A DNA stretch of 64,000 nt from Qipengyuania vulgaris (lineage in GTDB: Bacteria > Pseudomonadota > Alphaproteobacteria > Sphingomonadales > Sphingomonadaceae). Within the stretch, counting starts at the first letter, position 1; every line of letters starts with the position of its first letter. The notes under the pieces were generated by a model. That model was not told where the DNA came from and made no database searches. It worked only from the letters and a program-made list of their open reading frames with translations. Shown here one piece after another: positions 9,422-17,933 of the stretch. The position numbers and the translations under genes are program-made. The DNA lies in assembly GCA_000756795.1 (NCBI GenBank), contig CCSI01000002.1, positions 310,001-374,000 on the forward strand, given 5' to 3'.

Positions 9422-10705
9422 ATGGACAAACTCATCGTACGCGGCGGCAATCGCCTTTCCGGAACCATTCCCATTTCTGGCGCGAAGAATGCGGCACTGA
9501 CGCTCATTCCCTGCGCGCTGCTGACCGAAGAAGCAGTGACGCTGCGCAATTTGCCGCGCCTTGCCGATATCGACGGTTTCCAGCACTTGATGACGCAGTT
9601 CGGGGTTAGCCACACCATTCCCGGCAAGCGCCCCGAAGAATTCGGCCGCAACGTGACGCTGGAAGCGATGCGCATCACCAGCTCGGTCGCGCCCTACGAT
9701 CTCGTGCGCAAGATGCGCGCTTCGATTCTCGTGCTCGGCCCGCTGCTGGCCCGTACCGGGGAGGCGACCGTCTCGCTGCCCGGCGGCTGCGCCATCGGAA
9801 ACCGCCCCATCGATTTGCACCTGAAAGCGCTCGAAGCCTTCGGTGCGCATATCGAACTGGCGCAGGGCTATGTGAAGGCCAGCGCGCCCGACGGCGGCCT
9901 GCCCGGCGGCGAATTCGACTTTCCCGTGGTCTCGGTCGGCGCGACGGAGAATGCGGTGATGGCGGCAACGCTGTGCAACGGGACCTCCATCCTGCGCAAC
10001 GCGGCACGCGAGCCGGAAATCGTCGATTTGTGCAATTTGCTGACCGCCATGGGTGCGGAAATCGAAGGCATCGGCACGTCCGAACTCACCATCCACGGCG
10101 TGAAGGCGCTCCACGGCGCGACCTACCGCGTCATGCCCGACCGTATCGAGGCGGGCTCCTATGCCTGCGCTGCGGCCATCACCGGCGGTGATGTCATGCT
10201 GGGCGGCGCGGATGCGGGCGACATGGGTTCGACGCTCCACGCGCTGCGCAACATCGGCGTGACGGTGGAGACCACAAAGGAAGGCGTGCGCGTCTGTGCC
10301 GATGGCACGCTCAAGGCCTACAACCTTACCACCGCGCCCTTCCCGGGCCTTGCCACCGATATGCAGGCACAGCTGATGAGCCTGCTCTGCAAGGCAGAAG
10401 GCACGAGCATCCTGAAAGAGACGATTTTTGAGAACCGCTTCATGCATGTTCCCGAGCTCACCCGCATGGGCGCGGAAATCGAGACCACGGGCCGCACGGC
10501 CATCGTCAAGGGTCCGGTCGAGCTGACCGGCGCCGAAGTAATGGCGACCGATTTGCGCGCTTCGATGAGCCTCGTCATCGCTGGGCTTGCCGCGAAGGGC
10601 GAGACCACCGTGCGCCGTCTCTACCACCTCGACCGCGGTTACGAGCGACTGGAAGAGAAGCTGCAGCTTGTCGGCGCGGATATTGAACGAGTCGGCGACG
10701 ATTAA
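9422..10705 (+). CDS. murA: UDP-N-acetylglucosamine 1-carboxyvinyltransferase
   Basis: A 427-residue MurA, which transfers enolpyruvate from PEP to UDP-GlcNAc in the first committed step of peptidoglycan synthesis. It begins with the typical [14 protein letters not shown] and has SGAKNAAL. The catalytic cysteine that fosfomycin alkylates is retained at Cys123 (GGCAIGNRP), so the enzyme is of the fosfomycin-sensitive type. A GAGCAGGGG ribosome site precedes the ATG. It is divergent from galU and followed by a small membrane-associated protein gene. Confidence 0.97.
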   Translation: MDKLIVRGGNRLSGTIPISGAKNAALTLIPCALLTEEAVTLRNLPRLADIDGFQHLMTQFGVSHTIPGKRPEEFGRNVTLEAMRITSSVAPYDLVRKMRASILVLGPLLARTGEATVSLPGGCAIGNRPIDLHLKALEAFGAHIELAQGYVKASAPDGGLPGGEFDFPVVSVGATENAVMAATLCNGTSILRNAAREPEIVDLCNLLTAMGAEIEGIGTSELTIHGVKALHGATYRVMPDRIEAGSYACAAAITGGDVMLGGADAGDMGSTLHALRNIGVTVETTKEGVRVCADGTLKAYNLTTAPFPGLATDMQAQLMSLLCKAEGTSILKETIFENRFMHVPELTRMGAEIETTGRTAIVKGPVELTGAEVMATDLRASMSLVIAGLAAKGETTVRRLYHLDRGYERLEEKLQLVGADIERVGDD

Positions 10706-10777
10706 CGGCCGCTTCCGGACCTTTCGCGACCACCAGCCGTTGGTTGGTGTAAGTCATTTATTCGAAAGGGAAGTATC

Positions 10778-11002
10778 ATGATCCTCAAGCTCGCAGCTCT
10801 TAGCGCTCTCGGCTATGCCGGCTATCGCTATTACGAGAAGAACAAGATCGACAAGAATGGTGTAGCCTTCGCTGGCGGCGAGCCGGAAGGCAGCTTTCGC
10901 AACGCAGGTTCGGAATCGACCGCTTCGCACGACACGATGAGCTCGACCGACGAAGCGCTGGACGAAACCTATCCGGCCAGTGACGCGACCGCGAAATACT
11001 AA
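10778..11002 (+). CDS. Small putative membrane-associated protein, unknown function
   Basis: A 74-residue protein preceded by a clear AAGGGAAG ribosome site six bases before the ATG. The N terminus (about residues 2-18) is hydrophobic, ending in a YRYYEKNK positively charged stretch. The rest is a Ser/Thr/Glu-rich, probably disordered tail. This looks like a single-pass inner-membrane micro-protein with a cytoplasmic tail. I recognise no named domain. It has its own terminator, which lies inside the end of the convergent gene. Confidence 0.75.
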   Translation: MILKLAALSALGYAGYRYYEKNKIDKNGVAFAGGEPEGSFRNAGSESTASHDTMSSTDEALDETYPASDATAKY

Positions 11003-11013
11003 GCGCGCGTCAA

Positions 11014-11298
11014 TTAAGAATTCGAAGGGGCGGCGGCAGCGATACCGCCGCCCTTTTCATGCGCGGGCTCAAGCTCGTTCGTGACTAGCCACACGCGGAT
11101 GGCGCCTGCCAGGCCCGGCGGTGTCTCGCTCTGGATACGCTCGGCATCGATAGCCGCGACGAGCGTATTCACCGCCACCTCGCGCCGCGCGGCTGCCGCT
11201 TGCAGCAACTCCCAAAACACGGGCTCTAGGCTGATGGATGTGCGATGTCCCTCGATACGGACCGAATATTTGATCGGGGGATGATAGGGCGTCGCCAT
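11014..11298 (-). CDS. Ribbon-helix-helix domain protein
   Basis: A 94-residue protein whose central part (IKYSVRIEGHRTSISLEP, then FWELLQAAAARREVAVNTLV) fits the RHH_4-type ribbon-helix-helix domain: a beta strand followed by two helices. Such proteins are presumed DNA-binding dimers, but most are uncharacterised. I chose the ATG giving MATPYHPPIK because an AAGAAG-type ribosome site precedes it; longer starts add low-complexity residues. The C-terminal GGGIAAAAPS tail is encoded by the terminator stem-loop of the neighbouring gene. It is divergent from the 11386 gene with an 87-base gap. Confidence 0.8.
   Translation of the reverse strand: MATPYHPPIKYSVRIEGHRTSISLEPVFWELLQAAAARREVAVNTLVAAIDAERIQSETPPGLAGAIRVWLVTNELEPAHEKGGGIAAAAPSNS
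11025..11057 (+). terminator. Rho-independent terminator inside the 3' end of the convergent RHH gene
   Basis: GGGCGGCGG (11028-11036) pairs perfectly with CCGCCGCCC (11045-11053) and is followed by TTTT and then C. It lies 23 bases after the small membrane protein stop. The same bases encode the Gly/Ala-rich C-terminal tail of the minus-strand RHH protein, so it is dual-use DNA. Confidence 0.75.
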
Positions 11299-11385
11299 TG
11301 CGCTCTTCTTGCATGGACGAGGCCGCGATGAAACATTACTCCGGCGATGCGTTGTGAACGATGACAGCAGAATGCGCGGGGGAAT

Positions 11386-12114
11386 GTGAACAAGGCAGGT
11401 GGCGAAGACGAAACGGTGAAAGGCGCGGGCAGCGATGCCGCGCCTACCCCAGCCGTGCCGCACCGCCCGGGCAGCTATACGGCCGAGGAACTTGCCGAAC
11501 TCGAGCGCCGCGAACGGATGAGCGGCTGGCTGTTGCTGTTCTTTGCCGGAGCCGCGCTCGCCACGGCTGCGCTGGCCTTCTACTTATTCTCCGAAGACGT
11601 CGAGCAGAACGACGAATATGTCCGCATCGACCGCGAACAGCAGGGTGGGGACGTCGACGAGACACCGTTCAACTGGGGGCAGGCTCCCGCAGAATCAGCC
11701 GAACCGCCCGTCGCAGGCACCACTGGAAGCGAGAGGGCGGTGGTCGGAGCGAGGCCTAAGCCCAAGTCGCAGCCGCAGATTGATACCCCCTTGGCGGACA
11801 GAGAGCAGCCCACGCCTGCGCCTCCCGCTCCCGCTTCGACACCTGCTACGCCGACCTTTGCCGGTCCGCCTGCGGGCTCGGTCGACCGTGAAACCGCGCG
11901 CGCCCTGCGCAGCGGAAAGGCCCAGCTCTGGCGCGAGGAAGGCCAGCGCGGATATGTCCTGGTGAGCGAAGCCGTGACCTATGGCACACGAGAATGTCGC
12001 CAGGTCAGCTACACCCGCTTCGAGGAGGGTCGGCAGGCCACTTCGCCTTCTGCCCAATGGTGCCGCACCACTGGCAGCAACAGATGGCGGCCCGATCCGC
12101 GCGGGCCGGAGTAA
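11386..12114 (+). CDS. Proline-rich single-pass membrane protein, unknown function
   Basis: A 242-residue protein with a GTG start after a GGGGG-type ribosome site. Residues 1-46 are hydrophilic and probably cytoplasmic, residues 47-68 form one transmembrane helix, and residues 100-160 are a Pro/Ala-rich linker. The remaining about 80 residues (RETARALRSGKAQLWR..., CRQVSYTRFEEG, WCRTTGSNRW) look like a small folded periplasmic domain with two cysteines. The topology resembles surface or envelope accessory proteins, but I recognise no named family. It lies between an RHH protein and a membrane-bound HTH regulator. Confidence 0.7.
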   Translation: MNKAGGEDETVKGAGSDAAPTPAVPHRPGSYTAEELAELERRERMSGWLLLFFAGAALATAALAFYLFSEDVEQNDEYVRIDREQQGGDVDETPFNWGQAPAESAEPPVAGTTGSERAVVGARPKPKSQPQIDTPLADREQPTPAPPAPASTPATPTFAGPPAGSVDRETARALRSGKAQLWREEGQRGYVLVSEAVTYGTRECRQVSYTRFEEGRQATSPSAQWCRTTGSNRWRPDPRGPE

Positions 12115-12121
12115 AGCTTCA

Positions 12122-12147
12122 CCGCCCTACGAATTTTTAGGGGTGGC
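12122..12147. promoter_or_regulatory. Inverted repeat before the HTH-DUF4019 gene
   Basis: CCCTA (12125-12129) and TAGGG (12138-12142) form an inverted repeat around an AT-rich 8-base centre, with further partial complementarity outside (CCGCC/GGCGG). It lies about 40 bases upstream of the regulator's start. No T run follows, which argues for an operator over a terminator of the preceding gene. An autoregulatory site is inferred only. Confidence 0.35.
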
Positions 12148-12179
12148 GGAGATTTGGGCTGCTTCCTAGACCATTGGCC

Positions 12180-12914
12180 ATGGATGAGGCCTGCGATGCA
12201 CTGACGGAAAAGGAGAAGGAGACGCTCCGCATGATGGTGCGCGGCCATGACGCGAAGAGCATGGCAAACGCGCTGTCGCTCTCGGTTCACACCATCAACG
12301 AGCGGCTGCGCGCAGCGCGCAGGAAGCTGGATGTTACCAGTAGCCGCGAGGCAGCCCGCCTGCTTTTCGAAAGCGAGGCAGGGTCCCACGAAAATTCTGT
12401 AGACCAAAGTTTGGGGGATGCTCGGGAGAGCCAGGCCTCCCACAACCCTCCTATCGTAAAACGGGCCCCGAAAATGGCCCTTCTGATAGGAGCGATTATC
12501 ATGTCTTTGATTGCCGCAGCACTGCTGCTTTCCACCCCCCTTGCGATTGATCAGGCAGGTTCAACCGATGCCGCAATCACCGCCCGCGACGCCGAAGTCG
12601 AAGCGGCCGCAAGAAGCTGGCTCGAACTGGTGGATGCGGGGGAATGGCAGGCCAGCTTCGATACCGCAGGCCAGACTTTTCGCGAGGTGAATACGGTGGA
12701 AGGCTGGACCGAAGCTTCCCGGCAGGTCCGTGTGCCCCTCGGCAAAGTCGTCAGCCGCAATCTGGCGACGATCCGCTTCTTGAACGCCCCTCCGAAGGGG
12801 TTTCAGGAGGTCACCTTCCAGACGAGATTCGCAAACCGGACCGATGCGGTCGAGACGGTGACGCTGGTCGAAGAAAACGGGGCTTGGAAAGTGGTCGGCG
12901 TTTTGATCGACTGA
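12180..12914 (+). CDS. Membrane-tethered LuxR-type HTH regulator with C-terminal DUF4019 domain
   Basis: A 244-residue protein with three parts. Residues 1-65 form a LuxR/GerE-type helix-turn-helix (ALTEKEKETLRMMVRGHDAK, then SLSVHTINERLRAARRKL). Residues 98-118 are a transmembrane helix. Residues 125-244 match DUF4019, which on this topology would be extracytoplasmic. Such a layout suggests a one-component sensor that links an envelope signal to DNA binding; this is inference. I use the ATG at 12180; a TTG two codons earlier is an alternative start. A palindrome lies just upstream and a terminator follows. There is no receiver domain and no partner kinase nearby. Confidence 0.85.
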   Translation: MDEACDALTEKEKETLRMMVRGHDAKSMANALSLSVHTINERLRAARRKLDVTSSREAARLLFESEAGSHENSVDQSLGDARESQASHNPPIVKRAPKMALLIGAIIMSLIAAALLLSTPLAIDQAGSTDAAITARDAEVEAAARSWLELVDAGEWQASFDTAGQTFREVNTVEGWTEASRQVRVPLGKVVSRNLATIRFLNAPPKGFQEVTFQTRFANRTDAVETVTLVEENGAWKVVGVLID

Positions 12915-12916
12915 TG

Positions 12917-12955
12917 AAAAGGGCGGGCAGAATTCCAAACTCTCCTGCCCGCCTC
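12917..12955 (-). terminator. Terminator between HTH-DUF4019 gene and phaB
   Basis: GGCGGGCAG (12922-12930) pairs with CTGCCCGCC (12945-12953). On the minus strand the stem is followed by CCTTTTC, so it best serves phaB; on the plus strand only a weak TCTTG follows, so termination of the plus gene may be partial. Confidence 0.65.
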
Positions 12956-12962
12956 TTGCCCC

Positions 12963-13688
12963 TCAATACATGTGCTGTCCGCCGTTGATGCTCATGGTCG
13001 AGCCGGTGACAAATTCGGCGTGTTCGGAACACAGGAAGCTCACCCCGCGCGCGATTTCGCTGGCCTTGCCGAGGCGGCCGACGGGAATCTTCGCAACGAT
13101 TTTCTCGAGCACCGGCTCGGGCACGGCAGCGACCATGTCGGTGTCGATATAACCCGGAGCGATGGCGTTCACGGTGATGCCGAAGCGCGCGCCTTCCTGC
13201 GCCAGCGCCTTGGTGAAACCGTGGATGCCGCTCTTCGCCGCGGCATAATTGACCTGGCCGTACTGGCCCGCCTGACCGTTGATCGAGCCGATGTTGACGA
13301 TGCGGCCCCAGCCGCGCTCCTTCATGCCGGCGAATACCGCTTTCGCCATGTTGAAGCAGCCGCCGAGGTTGGTGCGCATGACCGCATCCCAATCCTCGTA
13401 GCTCATCTTCAGCAGCGTGCCATCGCGGGTGATGCCGGCGTTGTTGACCACAATATCGATCGGGCCGTGCTCTTCCTCGACCTGTTTGCAGGCAGCCTGC
13501 ACCGCATCGTAATCGCCGACGTCGAACTTGACCGTGGGAATGCCGGTTTCCTCGGTGAACTTCTTCGCCGCTTCGTCATTGCCCGCATAGTTGGCGATAA
13601 CAGTGCATTCGCGCTCGTCGCGTAGGCGTTCGCAAATTGCGCGTCCGATACCGCGGGTTCCCCCGGTTACGATGGCAACACGTCCCAT
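12963..13688 (-). CDS. phaB: Acetoacetyl-CoA reductase (SDR family)
   Basis: A 241-residue classical short-chain dehydrogenase. It has the Rossmann motif TGGTRGIGRAI, the NNAG motif, and the catalytic Ser-Tyr-Lys set in NIGSINGQ and YAAAKSG. The sequence style (RDGTLLKMSYEDWDAVMRTN, QVNYAAAKSGIHGFTKALAQ) is that of PhaB, which reduces acetoacetyl-CoA to R-3-hydroxybutyryl-CoA with NADPH for polyhydroxybutyrate. The close relative FabG is the main alternative. The polymer synthase is not in this window; a thiolase and a MaoC hydratase are about 20 kb away. A GGGGAGAG ribosome site precedes the ATG. Confidence 0.88.
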   Translation of the reverse strand: MGRVAIVTGGTRGIGRAICERLRDERECTVIANYAGNDEAAKKFTEETGIPTVKFDVGDYDAVQAACKQVEEEHGPIDIVVNNAGITRDGTLLKMSYEDWDAVMRTNLGGCFNMAKAVFAGMKERGWGRIVNIGSINGQAGQYGQVNYAAAKSGIHGFTKALAQEGARFGITVNAIAPGYIDTDMVAAVPEPVLEKIVAKIPVGRLGKASEIARGVSFLCSEHAEFVTGSTMSINGGQHMY

Positions 13689-13738
13689 AAATCTTCTCTC
13701 CCCGGCTATTCCGTAGCGTTAGCCAGTGTCTTAGGCGT

Positions 13739-13760
13739 GTCTTTGCGACAGCGTAAAGAC
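13739..13760. promoter_or_regulatory. Inverted repeat upstream of phaB
   Basis: Arms GTCTTTGCG and CGTAAAGAC (eight of nine positions complementary) are separated by four bases, centred about 60 bases before the phaB start. The geometry suits a dimeric repressor. No protein can be assigned to it. Confidence 0.3.
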
Positions 13761-13826
13761 AATCCGGCCCGGCGCGCGGGCGGAAAATCGTAGTCTTGTC
13801 ATGAAGCTTGCGCGAAAAGCGCGAGG

Positions 13827-14591
13827 TCAGAAGCGGATCTGCGTTCCGACGTAGACAGCCTGGTCGTCCTCGATACCATCGGTCAGCGGGCCGAGGCGGT
13901 CACGGTCCTGCTTGATGCGCACGCCAGCGGTCACATCGAGATTGCGGCTGAGGCGATAGGAACCGCCGAGGTCCACCCGCTGCGTGCCGGCGCCCTCGAG
14001 CGTGCGCGGGGCGCTGCCCGCAAGACCATCCTGCTCGAGCGCGATGCGCGACTGGAAGCGGCTGGGCTTGCCATCGTCCTGCTTCGTGTCGAACTTCGCA
14101 AGGTCGGGCATGGTGATGTCGCTCAGGCCCTCGGCCACGGCAGCAGCCGAAACGCTGCGAGCGGGCTGGGCAAAGCTCTGGTAACCGCGGGCGATGCCGA
14201 GGTTGTAACGCGTCGGGGCCACGGCGAGCACGCCGCCGGTCGCCGACGTCGTACCCAGCGATTCGAGCGGTTTGCGGCCCGACAGCGAACGTGCGGTCGC
14301 ATCATCCACGCGCACGGCGAAATTCACAGTGCGATCGCGCTTGGTGCTTGCCTTGCTGGCAGGCGTGAAGCGCAGTGCGTCTTCGCCCATAATGGCGGCA
14401 ACCTTCTGCGCCAGCTCGGGGTCGGCCCCGGCAGGCGTGAAGGGCAGGTATTCGATTGCAAGAGAATCCGTCACCGTGCCAGGAGCAGCCACGGCAATGC
14501 CGGCACCAGGCACGGCGAGCGCAAGACCGGCGACAGCCAGCATGGCCGGCGAAAGCCGTCCCTTGCCCTTGCTGTCGAATTTCTTGCCCAT
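13827..14591 (-). CDS. Secreted protein of unknown function with barrel-like C-terminal part
   Basis: A 254-residue protein with an N-terminal signal peptide (Lys-rich start, hydrophobic residues about 14-34, cleavage near VAA|PG). The middle is Ala/Thr/Ser-rich. The last about 60 residues contain alternating hydrophobic strands (RVDLGGSYRLSRNLDVTAGV, AVYVGTQIRF) and end in Phe, as many outer-membrane beta-strands do. I do not recognise the family. An outer-membrane or periplasmic location is inferred. The start giving MGKKFDSKGK is preferred because it puts the basic region right before the hydrophobic core. It is divergent from the DUF3576 gene across a 333-base gap. Confidence 0.75.
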   Translation of the reverse strand: MGKKFDSKGKGRLSPAMLAVAGLALAVPGAGIAVAAPGTVTDSLAIEYLPFTPAGADPELAQKVAAIMGEDALRFTPASKASTKRDRTVNFAVRVDDATARSLSGRKPLESLGTTSATGGVLAVAPTRYNLGIARGYQSFAQPARSVSAAAVAEGLSDITMPDLAKFDTKQDDGKPSRFQSRIALEQDGLAGSAPRTLEGAGTQRVDLGGSYRLSRNLDVTAGVRIKQDRDRLGPLTDGIEDDQAVYVGTQIRF

Positions 14592-14924
14592 CGAACGCCT
14601 CTCGTATCCCTGCAACTTGCGGTGTTCGTGCCATTCTAAAGCACTGCCCGCTTAACAGTTCCCGAATGGAATCGCTGGACGCGACTCCATCTCCACAACG
14701 AAACTTACGCTTAGGTGGGGCGCTTGGCCAGCTTTTCCACAGGGCAAGGCTCATTGTGGGAATAGGTGTTGCCCGCTGCACACAGGGTGCGATGCGATTA
14801 AGCAGGTGTTCACCCGGGGGAGGTGTCTATGCGGCTTGCTGCCTGGCGCAGGAAGCCAACGCTTGCCCCTGCGCCTGCAGCCATTATAGAGCCGCAGCAT
14901 ATTTATCCGAGCCAAGGACCGTTC
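14592..14924. other. 333-base divergent intergenic region
   Basis: This is the longest gene-free stretch in the window. It must hold the promoters of the secreted protein (minus) and the DUF3576 gene (plus). It includes TTTTCCACA and an inverted ATTCCCACA-like word within 35 bases, loosely like DnaA boxes, and a plausible promoter at 14863-14890. An ATG at 14829 is in frame with the DUF3576 gene but would bury its signal peptide. I see no RNA gene. Confidence 0.6.
14863..14890 (+). promoter_or_regulatory. Candidate sigma-70 type promoter of the DUF3576 gene
   Basis: TTGCCC (14863-14868) and TATAGA (14885-14890) are spaced by 16 bases. The predicted start of transcription would leave a leader of roughly 28 bases that contains the AAGGA ribosome site. 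Confidence 0.35.
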
Positions 14925-15374
14925 ATGACCGCTATCCGTAATTTCCGCCGTCCCGCCGCCATCGCCATGCTTGGCGTGGCCAGCATCGGCCTTGCGGCAT
15001 GTTCAAGCTCGGACAGCGCGCGTGCGGACCTCGCCGCGGCGCAGGTTTCGACCATCGGCGTGAACTCTTATCTCTGGCGCGCCAGCCTCGAAGCGGTGAG
15101 CTTTGCTCCACTGCTGCAGGCCGACAGCAATGGCGGCGTTATCGTCACCGACTGGTATGCCAACCCGTCGAACCCCGGCGAGCGCGTAAAGATGACCGTC
15201 TCCATCCTCGATACCGACCTGCGCGCAGACGCATTGCGTGTCGCTGCCAGCCGACAGGTCAACCAGGGCGGCGCATGGGTGGATGCGCCGGTGCAGGCCG
15301 CGACGGTGCAGAAGCTCGAAGACATCATCTTGACCAAGGCCCGCGAACTGCGCCGCCAGGCCCTCTCCAACTAA
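14925..15374 (+). CDS. DUF3576 domain lipoprotein
   Basis: A 149-residue protein with a lipoprotein signal (lipobox GLAAC, Cys26) followed by a DUF3576 domain, including GVNSYLWRASLEAVSFAPLL and the conserved GGVIVTDWYANP. The family is widespread in Alphaproteobacteria and uncharacterised. The position directly before leuS-lptE-holA is typical of the class. The ATG at 14925 is chosen because AAGGA precedes it and it gives a proper lipoprotein signal; an in-frame ATG at 14829 would add 32 residues. It likely sits in the periplasm or outer membrane. Confidence 0.88.
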   Translation: MTAIRNFRRPAAIAMLGVASIGLAACSSSDSARADLAAAQVSTIGVNSYLWRASLEAVSFAPLLQADSNGGVIVTDWYANPSNPGERVKMTVSILDTDLRADALRVAASRQVNQGGAWVDAPVQAATVQKLEDIILTKARELRRQALSN

Positions 15375-15419
15375 GTAAAACGGGTTCCATTCGCGCCTGA
15401 AATCCTTAAGGGCAGGCGC

Positions 15420-17933
15420 ATGAGTGATACCCGTTTCGATCCGGCGAGTGCCGACTCGCGCTGGCAGGCTGCGTGGGACGACGCAGAGACCTTCCGCGCC
15501 GACAGCAATTCCGACAAGCCCAAGAGCTACGTGCTCGAGATGTTCCCCTATCCCAGTGGGCGCATCCATATCGGCCATGTGCGCAACTACACGATGGGCG
15601 ACGTGCTCGCACGCTACAAGAAGGCGACCGGGCACGAGGTGCTGCACCCGATGGGCTGGGACGCTTTCGGCATGCCGGCGGAAAACGCCGCGATGGAAAA
15701 GGGCGTGCACCCGGGCGGCTGGACCCGCGACAATATCGAACACATGAAGGCGCAGCTGAAGCGCCTCGGCTTCGCGCTCGACTGGTCGAGGGAGCTGGCG
15801 ACCTGCGAGCCCGATTACTACGGCCACGAGCAGGCGCTCTTCATCGACCTCTACGAAGCCGGCCTCGTCTATCGCAAGGAAAGCGAGGTCAATTGGGACC
15901 CGGTCGACATGACCGTGCTCGCCAACGAGCAGGTCATCGACGGCAAGGGCTGGCGCTCGGGTGCCGAGGTCGAGAAGCGCAAGCTGAACCAGTGGTTCCT
16001 CAAGATTACCGACTTCGCCGAGGAGCTGCTCGAAGGGCTGGGCAGTCTCGAGAACTGGCCCGACAAGGTCCGCCTGATGCAGGAAAACTGGACCGGCAAG
16101 TCCAAGGGGCTCGAGTTCAGCTTCGACCTTTCGAACGGACAGAAGCTGCCCGTATACACGACACGGCCCGACACGATATTCGGCGCGAGCTTCGTTGCCG
16201 TCGCCGCCGACCATCCTGTCGCGCAGGGTATCGATAGCGAGGAAGCGCGCGCCTTCATCGCCGAGTGCAAGAAAGGCGGCACCACCGCTGCCGAGCTCGA
16301 AACCGCAGAGAAGCTCGGCTTCGACACCGGCATCACCGCGAAGCATCCGTTCACCGGCGCTGACCTGCCGGTCTACATCGCAAACTTCGTGCTGATGGAT
16401 TACGGCACCGGCGCCATCATGGCGGTTCCGGGCCACGACCAGCGCGACTTCGAATTCGCCACCAAATACGGCCTGCCCATCCCGCGCGTCGTCGCTTCGG
16501 GCCTGGACGAAGCCGGCAAGGGTTTCGACGGCGAGGCCGAGGCGGGCGACGGCGTGATCGTCAATTCGGACTTCCTCGACGGTATGGAAGTCGAGGACGC
16601 CAAGCGCGAAATCATCCGCCGCATCGAGGAACAGGGCGCTGGCGAAGGCAAGACCGTCTGGCGCCTGCGCGACTGGGGCGTCTCGCGCCAGCGTTACTGG
16701 GGGACGCCCATTCCCTTCATCCATTGCGACACTTGCGGCGTTGTGCCTGCGCCCAAGGACAGCCTGCCGATTACGCTGCCCGAGGATGTCGACTTCCAGA
16801 CGCCCGGCAACCCGCTGCTGCGCCACGCGACTTGGAAGCATGTCGATTGCCCCAAGTGCGGGGGCAAGGCCGAGCGCGAGACCGATACGCTCGACACCTT
16901 CGTGGACTCGAGCTGGTACTTCCTGCGCTTCGCCAGCCAGCCTGCCGACAAGCCTTTCGACCCGGAAGAGGTCGCCAAGTGGCTCCCGGTCGAGCAGTAT
17001 ATCGGCGGCATCGAGCACGCCATCCTGCACCTGCTCTACGCCCGCTTCTGGACCCGCGCGCTCGCGCATATGGGACAGATCGAAGTGAAGGAGCCCTTCG
17101 CCTCGCTGTTCACGCAAGGCATGGTCACGCATGAGACCTACAGCCGTAAGCACGGCGGCAAAACCGTCTATTACGCTCCCGACGAAATCAGCCGCGAGGC
17201 CGAGCGGGCGCTGCTGAAAGACGATGGCGGCGAGGTCGAAATCGGCCGCGTCATCAAGATGTCGAAGTCGAAGAAGAACGTCGTCGACCCAGACACCATC
17301 ATCGACACCTATGGCGCCGACGCAGTTCGCTGGTTCATGCTCTCCGACAGCCCGCCGGAACGCGACCTTCCGTGGTCGGAAGCCGGCATCGAAGGCTGCA
17401 GCCGCTTTGTCCATCGCCTCTGGCGTCTCTTTGCGGCTTATGACGCTGGGGCCGAAGGCGAGGACAAGGCGCTGGACCGCAAGACGCACCAGACCGTCGC
17501 CGCCGTCGCCGAGGACATTGAGGCGCTGGGCTTCAACAAGGCCGTCGCGCGTATTTACGAGCTGACCGGCGCGGTCGAGAAGGCGGCCCCTTCCGCCAGC
17601 CGTTCGACGGCCATCCGCACGCTGGTCCAGCTCGTCGCGCCGATGATGCCGCACCTTGCCGAGGAAGCCTGGGCGGGCATGGGCATGGACGGGCTCGTCG
17701 CGGACGCTGCCTGGCCCGAGGTCGACCCCGCGCTGCTGGTCGAGGACGAGGTGACCATCGCCGTCCAGCACAAGGGGAAGCTACGCGATACGCTCACCGC
17801 GCCCAAGGGTGCCTCGAAGGAAGATCTCGAGGCGATGGCGCTGGCTTCGGAGAAGGTGCAGCGTTCGATTGACGGTGCAGAAATTCGCAAGGTCATTGTC
17901 GTGCCCGACAGATTGGTGAATATCGTCACCTGA
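15420..17933 (+). CDS. leuS: Leucyl-tRNA synthetase
   Basis: An 837-residue class I aminoacyl-tRNA synthetase that charges tRNA-Leu. The HIGH-type signature is in [13 protein letters not shown] and the KMSKS loop in [10 protein letters not shown]. The CP1 editing domain is present between them ([12 protein letters not shown], and the [15 protein letters not shown] segment), and CDTCGVVP with CPKCGG forms the zinc-binding pairs. Length is normal. AAGGGCAGG precedes the ATG. The stop overlaps the lptE start by one base (TGATG), so lptE and holA are probably translated from the same mRNA. A tRNA-Leu gene is also present in this window at 43.6 kb. Confidence 0.97.
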   Translation: MSDTRFDPASADSRWQAAWDDAETFRADSNSDKPKSYVLEMFPYPSGRIHIGHVRNYTMGDVLARYKKATGHEVLHPMGWDAFGMPAENAAMEKGVHPGGWTRDNIEHMKAQLKRLGFALDWSRELATCEPDYYGHEQALFIDLYEAGLVYRKESEVNWDPVDMTVLANEQVIDGKGWRSGAEVEKRKLNQWFLKITDFAEELLEGLGSLENWPDKVRLMQENWTGKSKGLEFSFDLSNGQKLPVYTTRPDTIFGASFVAVAADHPVAQGIDSEEARAFIAECKKGGTTAAELETAEKLGFDTGITAKHPFTGADLPVYIANFVLMDYGTGAIMAVPGHDQRDFEFATKYGLPIPRVVASGLDEAGKGFDGEAEAGDGVIVNSDFLDGMEVEDAKREIIRRIEEQGAGEGKTVWRLRDWGVSRQRYWGTPIPFIHCDTCGVVPAPKDSLPITLPEDVDFQTPGNPLLRHATWKHVDCPKCGGKAERETDTLDTFVDSSWYFLRFASQPADKPFDPEEVAKWLPVEQYIGGIEHAILHLLYARFWTRALAHMGQIEVKEPFASLFTQGMVTHETYSRKHGGKTVYYAPDEISREAERALLKDDGGEVEIGRVIKMSKSKKNVVDPDTIIDTYGADAVRWFMLSDSPPERDLPWSEAGIEGCSRFVHRLWRLFAAYDAGAEGEDKALDRKTHQTVAAVAEDIEALGFNKAVARIYELTGAVEKAAPSASRSTAIRTLVQLVAPMMPHLAEEAWAGMGMDGLVADAAWPEVDPALLVEDEVTIAVQHKGKLRDTLTAPKGASKEDLEAMALASEKVQRSIDGAEIRKVIVVPDRLVNIVT

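Noticed and set aside
12915..14591. Polyhydroxybutyrate synthesis cluster
   Set aside because: Only phaB is here; no synthase, phasin or regulator is adjacent, so a cluster claim is not supported.
14829..14924. Upstream ATG as the start of the DUF3576 gene
   Set aside because: It would place 32 extra residues before the lipoprotein signal; the ATG at 14925 has a ribosome site and a correct signal peptide.
15003..17771. A 922-codon open frame on the minus strand across leuS
   Set aside because: It is antisense to an unambiguous leucyl-tRNA synthetase, contains no recognisable domain, and is the kind of open frame produced by high GC at third positions.
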